A stretch of DNA of 64,000 bases, taken from Euglena gracilis. Taxonomy: Eukaryota; Euglenida; Euglenophyceae; Euglenales. Under the pieces are notes generated by a model that was not told where the DNA came from, searched no databases, and saw nothing but the letters and a program-made list of their open reading frames with translations. The position numbers and the translations under genes are program-made. The stretch lies in contig CP154955.1 of the NCBI GenBank assembly GCA_039621445.1, forward strand, positions 1,256,558 to 1,320,557. The letters run 5' to 3'. Shown piece by piece: positions 33,000 to 44,200 of the stretch (position 1 is its first letter; each line of letters opens with the position of its first letter).

Positions 33000-35900
33000 G
33001 GGGACCGGCGGACCACTGCCGGACAAGAGTTCCAAAGACCCCCGAGGCCCTCCCAACCGCCCTGGTGGGGGTACAGTGGAAAAATCCTGGCCGTATGGAA
33101 CTCAGTTCAGGGTGAAATATGGGCGGTTTGACACTTCGCTGAACAAAAAGGAAAGCAAGAAACTTGGTGCAAGAAAAAGGAACCGGATGACCGCAGTGGC
33201 ACATCAGGCCAGGAAGGCATTTCCCACCGCGTGCTGTAACTGGGCCGTCTTCGGGAGAAATTTCCTTGGGCCGGGCACTGGGGGCTTGCATAGATTCCCC
33301 AAGATATGTTTGCAAAAGTCTTCCATTTTTGACCCTTGCCTTCCAGTTCTTCAATAATGCCGATGGCTGTCACCTGAGGATGAAGGCCAAACGCTTGCTG
33401 GAACCTGCAAACTTTTACGTATCAGAGTTTGGGTAGAATTTCAGGAAAGCAGAACGTAAGAGTTTATGGAACCACAAAACACAGAAACGTGCATTCATAC
33501 ATACATCTATACAAAAAGTGTGAGTGTGTGTATCTCCCTACCTGAACCCACCAAAATATGAAGCCCCCCATACTTCATAAATATTCATCGTGTACCTCCT
33601 ATCTTCCACAAAAATGTGCAATTTTATCCAAAATGAAGCATTTCTGGTTGGAAAAAAAACCATCCAAATTTTTTTCTGATTTTTAATGAATGGCACCACC
33701 ATTTGGCTCCACGGGGAGGGCTTTATATTTAGCCCCTTGGGAGGCTTTATATTTGGGGGCTTTATGCTTGCAGGGGGTTATCTACCCCCAAAACTATCTA
33801 TCTACCCACCTACCTACGGACCGACCAGCGCCGCAGCTAGCTCTGCCACACCCTGAGAAACAACTGAAACCAGACCTTTCCAGGGCTGGCTTTGGGTAGA
33901 AGGAAACTCCAAAATCTTGCTCCCAAAGGTCTGGTCTCAGGTTTGTGGGGATTCCACCACATTGAGTGACCTGAAAGCACGTTTTTATCGGGCCAAACCC
34001 ACCCACCGACATTTTTCAAGAAACCACGGGGCATGGGTCTATCCACCCAACCAGCACCCATCCACCCAGAATCCACCCAAAAATGACCGATTATAAACCA
34101 ATTCTGCTAAATTCTGATTAAAAAAAAAAACAGAATGGTGGCTTTGCATGCAATGGTTAAACACGATGTTCAGGCATCGTAGAGATTGGGTGTGGGTTTG
34201 CGGAGCAGAAGGTTGATGGGCAGCATTGGGGGGTGGCAGCAAGCCTCGACCAACAGGCAGGGATGGGCCAATAAGGTTGAAAGGAAAGCGGATGGAATGC
34301 CGAAAAATAACAAAAAAAAACAATCAGTTGATGGCAATAAGAGCAGTTTTGTTGAACTGATGCGAAAGAAGTTTTTTTTTGCCTCTGTCGGGCCATGATT
34401 TTTTTGCTTGGTGTTTTTCCTGTAACTGCTTTCATGCCCCTGAATCCAAAGTCGACTTTGAAATTTGTGCTGTGTGTTCTGTATATGCTGTATTTGCAAA
34501 ACACACCACATACCACGTTCACTTCACCATATTGCTGTGTACATATTTATTTATTTACAACAAATTTCAAACAAAAACAAATGTATATACATAAATGTAT
34601 TCATCTGGCAGAGCACCTTCAATCAAAAACAAAACATAATATTCGCGAAGAAATTGCAGGGGTAGAAGCAACTCAGCCCTGAGCCTTCCATGCCTTTCTC
34701 GCTAAGAGAACGAGGTAGGATGTCATCATGCCTGTCCAGAGAAGGGGATACCTTCTGCCCCAAACCACAAACCAATGATACAATGACCGAATGTGAAAAA
34801 AATTGGAGCCTCAATCTTACCATTTGGGAAAAGGGAAATGACGCGCAGCAGGTGTTGAAAAATGTAAGTGTATAATTTCCTGGCCTGCCGCCAGAACAAA
34901 ACAACAATAAGTGGCTTAGCACTTCGGGGAAGGGGGTTAAGGAATGGTTCGGAGCAAGCCCTGCAGCCAGCCCATCCCTTCCCTTCTACCGTGGAAGCCT
35001 TGGCGTCAACCGTGAAACCAAGGTGACAGTCAAGGAGATGCAGCATTCCCACCATGTCGCCCAATCCACCGGAATTGGTTTGCCTAGGTTTGGGGGGGGG
35101 GGGTTGTTGTTGTTATGGTTCAGGCAGATGGAAAAAACGAGCACAATCCCTGTATTCCACGCGCGCCGCACAGTCGAGGATGGGGTCAAGCCTCAAACCA
35201 TGGTACTAAAAACTGCCAACTACGGAACTGCCACCATGCCTGTGTTGGCCATCCGATGCCGGCGGTTGAGATGGACCCAATCAGTGCCCCGCCCAATTCC
35301 ATTCACCATTTCATTTCATTCATTTCATTCATTCCATTCCATTCCATACAATTCCATTCCATTCGGCTTCGGACAGGGGAGGCGGTCCGTTGCCCTGGGT
35401 CAGGTCAGCACAGCAGAGGGAAAAGCAGAGGGGTCATTTGAGGCGGGTCAGGGGAGGCCGGGCCCCACAGCGGCAGAGGTAGCAGGGGCAGGAAGAAAGG
35501 GATATTGGAGAAGTATTGGATGGCGGGCCCGGATGGAGCCGGCAAAGGGCAATGGGTACGAAAATTCAATGGCATTTGACTACCCCAAAAAAAAAGCCGT
35601 GCCCGGCTGCAGCACAGTGGCAACGCCGGTCCACAGCGCCCCACCCCCCCCCAAGACACGCGGCACTGCGTCGTTGACACGAGACGTGCGCCGTGGCACG
35701 GATGTGCACCAGTGGCGTGCCATGGCAACCGAAATGCAACAGAACCGGACAACGACGACCACCTTTTGTGGATTACGCCCACGTCAGGCAAGATCATCCA
35801 ATTCGAGGAAAAATATTTTTTACGCACATTGCACCAATTTACAGAGGCAACAATTATCTGTCCCAAACACGAATCCGGATATTTCCTGGGTTTCCCAGAA

Positions 35901-36420
35901 AATAACAATGGTCCAGAACTACGCGCCAGACACAGAGAGTGCACTGGAAAGAATGATGTAGAACCAATGTGCGGGATGACCCTGGTGGGTTTTCTCAAAA
36001 TAAAATGCGAGAACCCTCTCAAATCCTCTCAAAAGCACAAAAGCCCACATATGGACCACAAGGATACAGATTCTCGCCCCTTTGCCCCCTGAACTTCCAA
36101 CCCGACACGCTCCAATCACCCCAAAACAGTCTCCTACACACCAGCCGGGTTGGGATTTTTCGCCCAATTTTTTTTGAAGTGAGATCCCCCCCAAACCCTC
36201 AACGGTGTCATTTTGGCCATTTTTGACCTTTTCCAAAATTATTAATTCGGTGGAGCCCAGGGGGGTCTGCCCACAGGCTCGACTTGACGAAGCCGGGCCA
36301 GCCCTGCATGCGACTGCCGCGGGGTCAACCGCGCAAGGGGCGGGGGGAGGGGCGGCGGGCCTCATGAGCCAGGCAGGCCATGGCCGGCCCTGCGATGAAC
36401 TCAACGGCGAAACCCGGGGG
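33000..36420. other. Gene-poor spacer
   Basis: AT-rich unique sequence with an ATTCC/ATTTC pentamer run (about 35305-35365) and a poly-G run at 35093. A 312-codon plus frame (35023-35961) crosses the pentamer run and lacks coding bias. An overlapping plus frame at 35712-36092 reads more like protein (KIIQFEEKYFLRTLHQFTEA) but has no splice or family support. Confidence 0.4.
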
Positions 36421-36423
36421 CCC

Positions 36424-38143
36424 TCAGCCCTGCATGCGCTTGGCGTTCTTCACCCCTGGAAAGGCAGGGATGGTATAGTATTGTGTGACGTGGTGTGGTC
36501 TGGCGTGGTGTGCTGTGGTATGGTGCGGAATGGTGGTACTCGCTGGACCTCGCTCGTTGGAGCAGACGCCATGTGCGACAAGGAGAAATTTTCCAGTTGG
36601 TGATAAAATCACTCGAAAATCCTTGAAAATCATGGGGAACATCTTCACATAAAAAATACATATCACGTGAACTTAAATACAATTGCTGTGACTTTGGTTG
36701 TGACAGTTTTTATATCGATGAAATACCTTTGTTCTTGTTCCCTGACGTGATGTTCCCGTCCCGCTTAAAATGCCTGCTGAGCTTCTCCTTCTGGCGCTCC
36801 TTCTGCAGTTGTTCGAAATCGATCACCTTCGCCTTCTGGATCCCCTTGGACCCGGAGAGGTAACGCCGCGAAACCTTCTCGTCCACGTGGGCGTTCTGCT
36901 CCATATAGTACCTGCGATGGGGTACATAATGCTTCACATCGCATCACAAAAACAACAATTGCCTGGATCAAGTTGGTGTCCAGCACATGCATTTATCTTC
37001 TCGTGGAGGTATTTAACGGCGACCAGGGAAATGCGCTATCCCGGCCTCGAAAACAATGCGCAAAAATGTGCAAAAATGCTCAAAATCTGAGAGAAAAGGC
37101 TCAAACGCAAGAATTTCCCAAAAACATGCATAAATGGCACCAAATTTTACAACAATTGTATGGAATTATGTGGAAAATGTCAGCTTCAAAAAAAAATCAA
37201 ATTTTTCGAAAAATTGGGGGAAAAATGGTCAAAAATGCGAAAAATTGGGTAATCACAAAAAAATGCCAAAAAGCAAAAAAAAATGTACTGAAAAAAATCA
37301 AAAAATTGTGCAAAAAATGCAAAGTTTTGGAACAATAAAAACAATGCGCAAAAAATAAATATGCGAAAAAATGCTAAAAGCACCCCCCCCCCCTGTTGCA
37401 GGACAAATATAAGCTCCGAAAAATATGATTGGCATTCCAGTCCATTTGGGACGTTTTCTATTGCCACAAAAAAGTCCGACCTGTGGTTGTAAATATTATT
37501 GGTGATGTAGAAATCATTGTTCTTCATCATGCTGTTTGTCTGTACTCCTGTCAGCCTGAAGGCACATTTTCACCACAAAGAAAAGCATTAGGTGCACCTT
37601 TCTGCTCACTTTTGAACCAGCAAATCTGAAAAACTGATCTTCATTTCCATTACGTCATGGAAATATCAAGGGAACAAGCAAAAGAAGCAGAAATTGATCC
37701 ATATTTGCTGAACATTTGTGAGCCATTTATGGGTCACATTAGGATCAGACAGAAGACAATAAGAGATAAAATCTCATCAAATCATCATTTGTGGTGGTCT
37801 GCAATCTTCGTGAACATTGTGATGGTGGGGTTGGTCAATTGTTTTCTGCCTCGAGTCTGATTTGTTGTTATTTGTGAAATTTCACGGCATAAATCCAGAA
37901 AAAATAAAAAAATAAAAAAATAAAACCATTGCTAATGCAAACAGTTGGGTTTCAATAATACACTGCCAGTGTTTAAAATTTGGTTTGCACATCCTTCGCT
38001 CAAGCATCAAAAAAGAAAACAAATATGGCGATGCATGTCTGCTGCCCTTGTGGATGGAGGCGCACCTGTAATCCCCGGCATAGCGAACCAGCCCCTTGTC
38101 CTTGAGCTCCACGATGGTTGTGGCTGTCTGCGACACGAAGTAC
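36424..38143 (-). CDS. ABCF5: ABCF ATPase, C-terminal exons
   Basis: Three exons join in phase. 38066-38143 reads YFVSQTATTIVELKDKGLVR YAGDYR, the end of the second ATPase domain where ABCF5 proteins have the VxxxxDG...YAGDY segment. 36727-36911 reads YYMEQNAHVDEKVSRRYLSG then a basic coil KERQKEKLSRHFKRD. 36424-36455 encodes GVKNAKRMQG and TGA. The joins CG|G TAC (SHDR-YF), AG|G TAC (DYR-YY) and AAAG|GG all use GT-AG and close in frame. The final KNAKR matches the Lys/Arg-rich C-terminus of plant ABCF5. The introns carry A-rich sequence (37000-37380) and GC repeats (38170-38420). Confidence 0.85.
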
Positions 38144-38810
38144 CTGCAAAGGACGGGAATGGCCCATCAACCAACCTGAATTTGACCAACCCCATGGGGG
38201 GGGGGCTCGGGGTGCCCTGGAGTGGCACAACCAGGCAGGCAATCACCTCCCTGGATGCGGGCCAAAAAAAAAATGCCGAAAAAAGGGATTTTCTGGGCTT
38301 CTGGCGTCTTTAACGCCGGAAGAGCCTGGCCGAGTGCCCCCCCCCCCCCGGAGGGTTTGGTGCCTTGGAGTGCCTTCCCGGGCATGCACTCCCTGGGGTG
38401 GGGTCAGCCTCGCGGTTCAACAAATTTTGCCATCGCATGTGGTCCGAACCTCCCGCCAGAGGATTTTACACGAGTCCAGGCGGGGATGGGGTCTCCCACC
38501 TCCGGCGGACTCCTCATGCCTCTGGCGACGAAATGCCTGACGTGCCAACTGAATCGCGGCGTTTGGCTGACTGGGAGGCAGGGTTCCTCTTCAGGGTGGA
38601 GGGTGGGGTTTAGGCGTGGGTGTCCAAGACGCGCGCACGTTGAGAAGGGGGAGGGAATTTGGACCCCCAGACATTGGACCCTGCACCCTCCCTTTCGGGA
38701 CCAACCCTGGGACACTAATGGTTGAAAAACTTATCAGCATCCGTGGCAGGCTTTCAAATAAATTGGCAGACATTTTCGCCCAAATTCTCGAGACACGATT
38801 GGAATAAAAC

Positions 38811-39178
38811 CCCCCACTCACTTATAACCCCCCGGGGGTTATAGGATCCTGTTTGGTGGTCGGCGGGGTTATAAGTGGGGGGGGGGGGTTGGTGTGTGGC
38901 CAAAAGAGGTCCAAAAATACCCCTATTTTTGCACCAGGAGAGTAAAACAAGGTATTTTGGGCAAATTTTGAGGATCTGCCAAAACCTCATAAGTTGGAAT
39001 GCCCACAATTTCTGCACACAGTGTGATCTTTGGCATAATTTTGCCTTTTCCTTCTTCATTGTTTTCTTGTTTTGTTGTTTTTTGTTGTTTGTTATAACCC
39101 CCCATTCGGGGGTGTTTAAATCACAGTTTGGTGGTTGGGCCCAGGGGGGGGGTTATAAATGCGGGGGGGGGGATATAA
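38811..39178. repeat. Inverted-repeat element in an ABCF intron
   Basis: Left end CCCCCCACTCACTTATAACC, right end GGTTATAAATGCGGGGGG in inverse orientation. Both ends have a subterminal TTTGGTGGTYGG followed by GGTTATAA. About 370 bp, no coding capacity, TSD not found. Confidence 0.5.
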
Positions 39179-39234
39179 TTATCAGTGACTGACGCGAGGC
39201 TGTTAACCAGCCAAGGGCCTGGGTTGGGGAGAAC

Positions 39235-41543
39235 CGGTCGTGGCTCACGATGAGCACGGTGCCGTCGTAATGCTGCAGGGCCTCCTCCAGCATTTCCTTG
39301 GGGGCAGGGACCCGCTTTGGCTCAGCGAACCCCTCAGCCCCACTGCGGCGACAGAAGCCAATCGTTCTTTAAATGATTTCCGGCCCGCATTCCCCAGTGG
39401 TCCTGGCAATGGAACAACAGGACGGAGAGAGGCGTTTGGGCCAACACCGGAAAACCTGGGAACAGGCAGGGGGCTTCAATTTTTTTACGCACTCACGAGG
39501 TAGGGGGTTACTTCCATTCTTACAAAAATTGGTCAGCAATTTTTTTTTCTTCCAAAACACGGAAAAATTTTGGTTTATTTCCCTGCAGTCGCTTATGAAC
39601 CTCCACTTCGTTTGCCCCCCTCTGGCTTTGATATTAGGAACCAGGGAATTAGATGTTGGGTTCCTGAATCCTGAACCCTCTTTATGGACCCAGATTTTTC
39701 GTAATCCAACAGGATTTTTTCAGCCTGTTTGAGGTCCTGGTGGGCTCTGATTTTTGGATGTGTGGATCCAGTCAAACAATACCACCCCTGGGGGTCGGCT
39801 ACAATGAAATCGAAGGGGAAAGGACCACAGCAATGAAAATAAAAATCAAAGAATCCGGGTCATTGTTACAGGGGGGGGGGGGGGGGGAGGGATGGTTCGG
39901 ACCAAAAACCAGTCAGCCACTCTGAAAAAGCCAGTCACCCAGGGGTCAGACAGTGACTTATGATTGCATGACAGCAAAAGAAAAACCCTCACACATGTTT
40001 TTTGCTGGTGAATTGCCTCGCGGTGCAAGTCCCTGAGGGGCTGGAATGTCCAAATGATTGGTGGGCTCATCGAGGACGATGACGTTGGCCGGGCGCAGCA
40101 TCCACACCAGGGGACGAGGTGGTGAGTGGGCAGTGGAAATTGGAACCCACCGTTCACAGAGCTGGAAATAAAGAGGCTGCTCCGAGACGTTTCGTCGATC
40201 CATAACACAAAGGTTGCAATCCAATTTTCATGAAAAAGAAGATCACACAAATAAGCACCAAATTTTTTTTCCAAAATTGGCGCCTGAAAAAATTCGAATT
40301 TACAGCTCAGGCTGGCAACTTGCCCCCTGGCCATGCGGCACAGTGCCAGGCGGGTTTTTTCTCCGCCAGAGAGCGCGGCAACCTTCTTGTACACAGTGTC
40401 CCCCTTGAATAAGAACTTGCCCAGCAGGGCCCGCAGGTTGTTCTCTGACTCCTCCACGCTGGCCATCTCCTGCACGCAACAGAATAGTTAGGAATAGAAA
40501 CACAGTATACCTCATAATTTAATATCACTGGTAAAAATGGTGATGCAAATTTTAAAAAGAATGGTATATAACGAAAAACAACACTATGCAACAAAAGAAA
40601 AAGAAAAAGTATTGCACAAAGATAATGATGATCCTAAGGATTGATCAACGCAAATTAAGTGGACTTCATGGGAAAACAGGGGAAAGAAAGAGAGCTGCTG
40701 GCCTCCGAATCCGCCGGCATGCCTGCACGCTCTCCAGCACGGTCTTGGTGAGGTCCAGGGCGTTGGCCTGGTTCTGCTCGAAGTAGTTGGCGGCCACCGT
40801 GTGGTGGGCCAGCCCCGCTGTGCCACCCCCAGACGGCGCCACGGCTGTCCGGGAAGGCCGGGGGAGGGGGGGGGTGGTCGACCTCCCCGCCCCCACCCAC
40901 CACAGCACCGCCCAAATTTCTTCGGCGGTGAAGGCGCCGAGGGAGAATTTTGACCTAAAAATTGGCAACCCCGGAAAAACAGGAAAATCTGGTGGGGGGT
41001 TGACCCGTGGATTCCTGGACAGACCTGGCCGGCGCCTCCAGCCCCAGGATGAGCCGCAGCAGCGTGGACTTCCCCGCGCCGTTCGGGCCGAGAAACGCGA
41101 TGCGCTCCCCCGGCTGAAGAAGGCGGGGGGGGTGTCTGTGGCAGCATGGCACAATGTAAACATCAAATCGTTTTCCATGCAAATTCGGAAATTTTCCTTT
41201 TTTTGAAATATACTTTAAAAATAATTGATGCCAAAGAGAAATGAATAAGCGAGTAAAAAAACATCCAGCTGTTCAAATTGATCCGTATTATCCAAATTAT
41301 CTAAAGAATTTTTTTCATTTTAAATTATATTCATCCACCAGAAATTAAACAACGCCGCGGGGAAAATCAAAGAAGCAAAAAAAGCAATTAAAATTAAAAT
41401 TAAACACACTTATAAAAATTTAAAAAAAAGTTTGCCCCCTGCCCTTTTTGCATCCGAGTGTTGCTGAATGATGGGGTCGAAGGAATGTGAGGCACACCTG
41501 GACATGCATTGTGATGCCCTCAAACAGCGTGGTACCGTTGTAC
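39235..41543 (-). CDS. ABCF5: ABCF ATPase, second nucleotide-binding domain
   Basis: Exons in order: 41498-41543 (YNGTTLFEGITMHVQ), 41025-41113 (PGERIAFLGPNGAGKSTLLR, Walker A), 40723-40844 (HTVAANYFEQNQANALDLTK), 40320-40469 (EMASVEESENNLRALLGKFL then ALSGGEKTRLAL, signature), 40042-40161 (ANVIVLDEPTNHLDIP, Walker B) and 39235-about 39296 (EMLEEALQHYDGTVLIVSHD, H-loop). All core ABC motifs are intact. ABCF proteins are soluble tandem ATPases acting on ribosomes; this subfamily is usually chloroplast-linked or cytosolic in plants. Irregularities: the 40470-40722 intron starts with GC; the 41025/40844 join is out of frame with any GT-AG pair; the edges of 40042 and 39296 are uncertain. Confidence 0.85.
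39297..40041. repeat. ABCF intron bounded by CAGGGAC inverted ends
   Basis: On the minus strand the intron starts near CAGGGACTTGCACCGCG and ends near its inverse (reverse complement CAGGGACCCGC). CCAGCCCC and CCTGCCCC at the two edges could be a mutated duplication. The join needs a GC start (CCA|GCCCCT). Interior includes a poly-G run at 39871-39887. Confidence 0.4.
40845..41024. repeat. ABCF intron made of an inverted-repeat element
   Basis: Ends (minus strand) CTGTCCAGGAA and the inverse of CTGTCCGGGAA. The interior has the CACCCACCACAGCA word and the hairpin GGCGGTGAAGGCGCC shared with 16341-16580. GGCGCCG occurs on both sides. Confidence 0.55.
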
Positions 41544-41862
41544 CTGGTGCATGGGCAAAGCGACCCCGGCGGCAACACACATGCCTCGCCCAAGCCATCT
41601 GTTAAATTTTTTTCTGTCAATTGAAATACACATAGACATGAACATAGACGCTGGCATAAAGAGAGAAATGAGGTTGGAACCAAATTTTTCACCGCGTCAA
41701 AAAACCGGCACAAATGGCCCGTCACGCCAACCTATAATTCTGGCACAACCTTTCCACTGAAGGCTGGCTGTCTCTGCACACATGATGGGAAAAACTACAG
41801 TTTAAATGGGCACATGCAGTCACATTCCCTACCCAACAAAAGACTGAACGCCGGGCACACAC

Positions 41863-42811
41863 CCATGCGTGACGTTCTCCAGCTGCGTCACGTTTTCCTG
41901 CAGCCGTGGGGCGTCCGGGAAGCGGAAGACGAAGGCTTTGCCGCTGATTGGCGGCCGCTTGATCAACTTTGCGGGGTCAGGGTTCAGCCCGCAACACGTG
42001 AAATAGAAATGTCTGCGAGACTCGAGGGTCCATCCCCCGCGGGGGCATTTTGGAGTCCGAAATGATCGGTACAAAAAAAGGGTATACCCATCCTTCCACC
42101 CCAACCCATCCCTTCCCCAAATCAGCAACAAAAAAAAAGACAACTGCCCGATATTTCCCTTGCGAGATTAGATCACTGCGCATTCCACAATACCCTGAAT
42201 GGCAGGAACACCCACGTTTCTCTGGAACCCTGTAGGTGCTCCGGTGTCAAGGCAAAGAAAATAAGGCTGGAAGCCTGGGTGGGGTCATTCATAATGGCCT
42301 CCACATCGCGCTCTTTCTTGGCCACCTGTCACAGGAGAGGCTGCCGAGGTGCAACACAAACATGGCAGACAACACAGACTACAGTCGTCCTGGCAGTGTT
42401 CAATTTAAAGAGGCCACCGTTCTGCTCCCCATCAATGCGGGAAGCAGTCCATAGGGGCCAGTCGTGGCGATTGTGGTGGAGCATGAACTTTCCATGGTGC
42501 CAATAAAAAAGCGACCTTTCTTATGAATAATGTAATTACAGAGTACCTGCCACACAGCAGGCAAAAAACGTTTTGAGAATCCGCACCAAAAAAAAACACA
42601 CGAGGTGTGCTGTGGGAAAACCCAACTTATTCCATTCCCTATTTGCCCAGAACAGCCACCACCCTCCCCAAAATCATTCTGCCAAAATTCAAAACAAGGT
42701 TGAAACAATCAACGAACGTACTTGTGCGTTACTTCGATTGCGATTGATAAGAACTACAATAAACATCCTAGGGAATGTACAGCTCCATTCGGGCAAAATG
42801 CTAAACGCAAC

Positions 42812-42844
<33 letters not shown>

Positions 42845-43242
42845 GATGTGCACACACACACACACACACAAATCATATATGGAATACTCATTCACTCACT
42901 CACCCCTATACCCACCAACACTCACAATCATGTTCACAGTCACTCACTCTTCGGTCACTCTTTCACACCGCTGCAGCCTTGTTTGGGTTCATCTTGTTGG
43001 TTGCAGAGGTTTGACAATAAGATCCCAAGACATCGGGGGTTGGCATCGTAAATGCCAATAGGGGAAAAAAAGATTGGAATTTCGCTGTTTATGGCTGGTG
43101 ACATTATGGGGACCGTGGGGAAGCTGACAGTTTGCACATCGATGAGTTTCATGCGCAAACAGGAACAACTGTCAAACGCCTGGGAGCTATTGATGTAGAT
43201 CTTGGCTTCCTTCAAGAACTTCTGCTGGGCTTCATAAGACTC
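41863..43242 (-). CDS. ABCF5: ABCF ATPase, inter-domain linker exons
   Basis: 43138-43242 (acceptor CTTCTAG, donor GAT|GTGCAA, 35 codons) reads ESYEAQQKFLKEAKIYINSS and is the helical linker that follows the first ATPase domain in the family. 41863-41966 reads LIKRPPISGKAFVFRFPDAP then RLQENVTQLENVTHG, matching the linker-to-second-domain segment (family pattern: IxKPF...xxFP). The join to 41498-41543 closes in phase (GG|G TAC). The acceptor of 41863-41966 (GCAAAG) is weak, so the exon may start slightly upstream. Confidence 0.7.
42816..42870. repeat. (CA)n microsatellite
   Basis: Two CA runs separated by GATGTG, in the ABCF intron 41967-43137. Confidence 0.85.
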
Positions 43243-43639
43243 CTAGAAGAGAAGAGAGCGACAGCACCAACTCCATCCCCTGAATTCAAAATTGTGAGTG
43301 GTTGAATATTTAGCAATTATTCCATTCAAATGGAACATCTGTGTGCTTGTTGGATGTTGGATGGTGCATGACCTGGGTATAAACTTGGTAATGCAAACTT
43401 AGTTTTTGCTTAGAATTTCCTGCCTTCTCTTTATCCATCCAACATCACTCCCAAAATTTTTAGGAAAATACAATTCCAATCTCAATCAGATACCTTTCTG
43501 CAGCAATTCTCAATTGGGAATTTGAACTTCAATTTTACTGATTTCCTGCCAAAAATTTGAAGCAAGAAAATGCTCATATTCACAATACGGGTGGATAAAA
43601 AAAACAACAGCAAATCTGGGGTGATAATATAGGTGCCGG

Positions 43640-44180
43640 CAAACAGATCGAGGGGGGAGAACAAGCATATGGAATATTCTCAAAAAAATGGTTCCACCGA
43701 TTTAAAGAAATTTGGATTCGAGGTTGTCCAAACACCCAAATTCCCTCAATTCCGGAATCTCAACTGCCGATTTTTTCTGGGAGTCCCAGCAGGGTGTATG
43801 CAAAAGCCTGCGGGGGTCTCCCAACACGGGGGTGGCAAGTGTCGGCAGGGAGGTTCGACACGGGAGATCGGGGTGTCGGTACCTCCTGCCGACCTCAAAA
43901 ATGCAGGGGGCCGCAAGAATTTTTCGGTCTTGTGGACGGTCAAAGGCCCGGATAGCAAGCCAAAATTGTCGGAAAATACCTGGTCTTTCTTTGAAAATAA
44001 AAAACTCACTTTTAATTTTTTGACTTTGTTTTGTGTGGAAAACACCAAAACGTCCAAAAATGTGCAAAATGCTAAAAAGTGACAGAAAAAAGCACTTTTT
44101 TTGCATCCCCCGGTGCGGGAGGGGGGGAGTGGGGTCCAGACACCCCCTTCCAACATCGAGGGGGGGGGAAGGTCCGTGAG
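43640..44180. repeat. Dispersed intron repeat
   Basis: ATTTTTCGGTCTTG...TTCTTTGAAAATA followed by poly-C/G-flanked GGTCCAGACACCCCC. Related tracts occur at 56760-57090 and 8430-8600. Fills the intron between the 44201-44353 and 43138-43242 exons. Confidence 0.5.
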
Positions 44181-44200
44181 GAGGCCGGGGCGGGCGGGAC

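Noticed and set aside
35023-35961. 312-codon plus ORF
   Set aside because: Crosses an ATTCC/ATTTC repeat, no splice or homology support, and third positions show no G/C bias.
38403-38720. Minus frame NAAIQLARQAFRRQRHEESA as an ABCF exon
   Set aside because: The SHDR to YFVSQ join closes without it and no ABCF segment matches.
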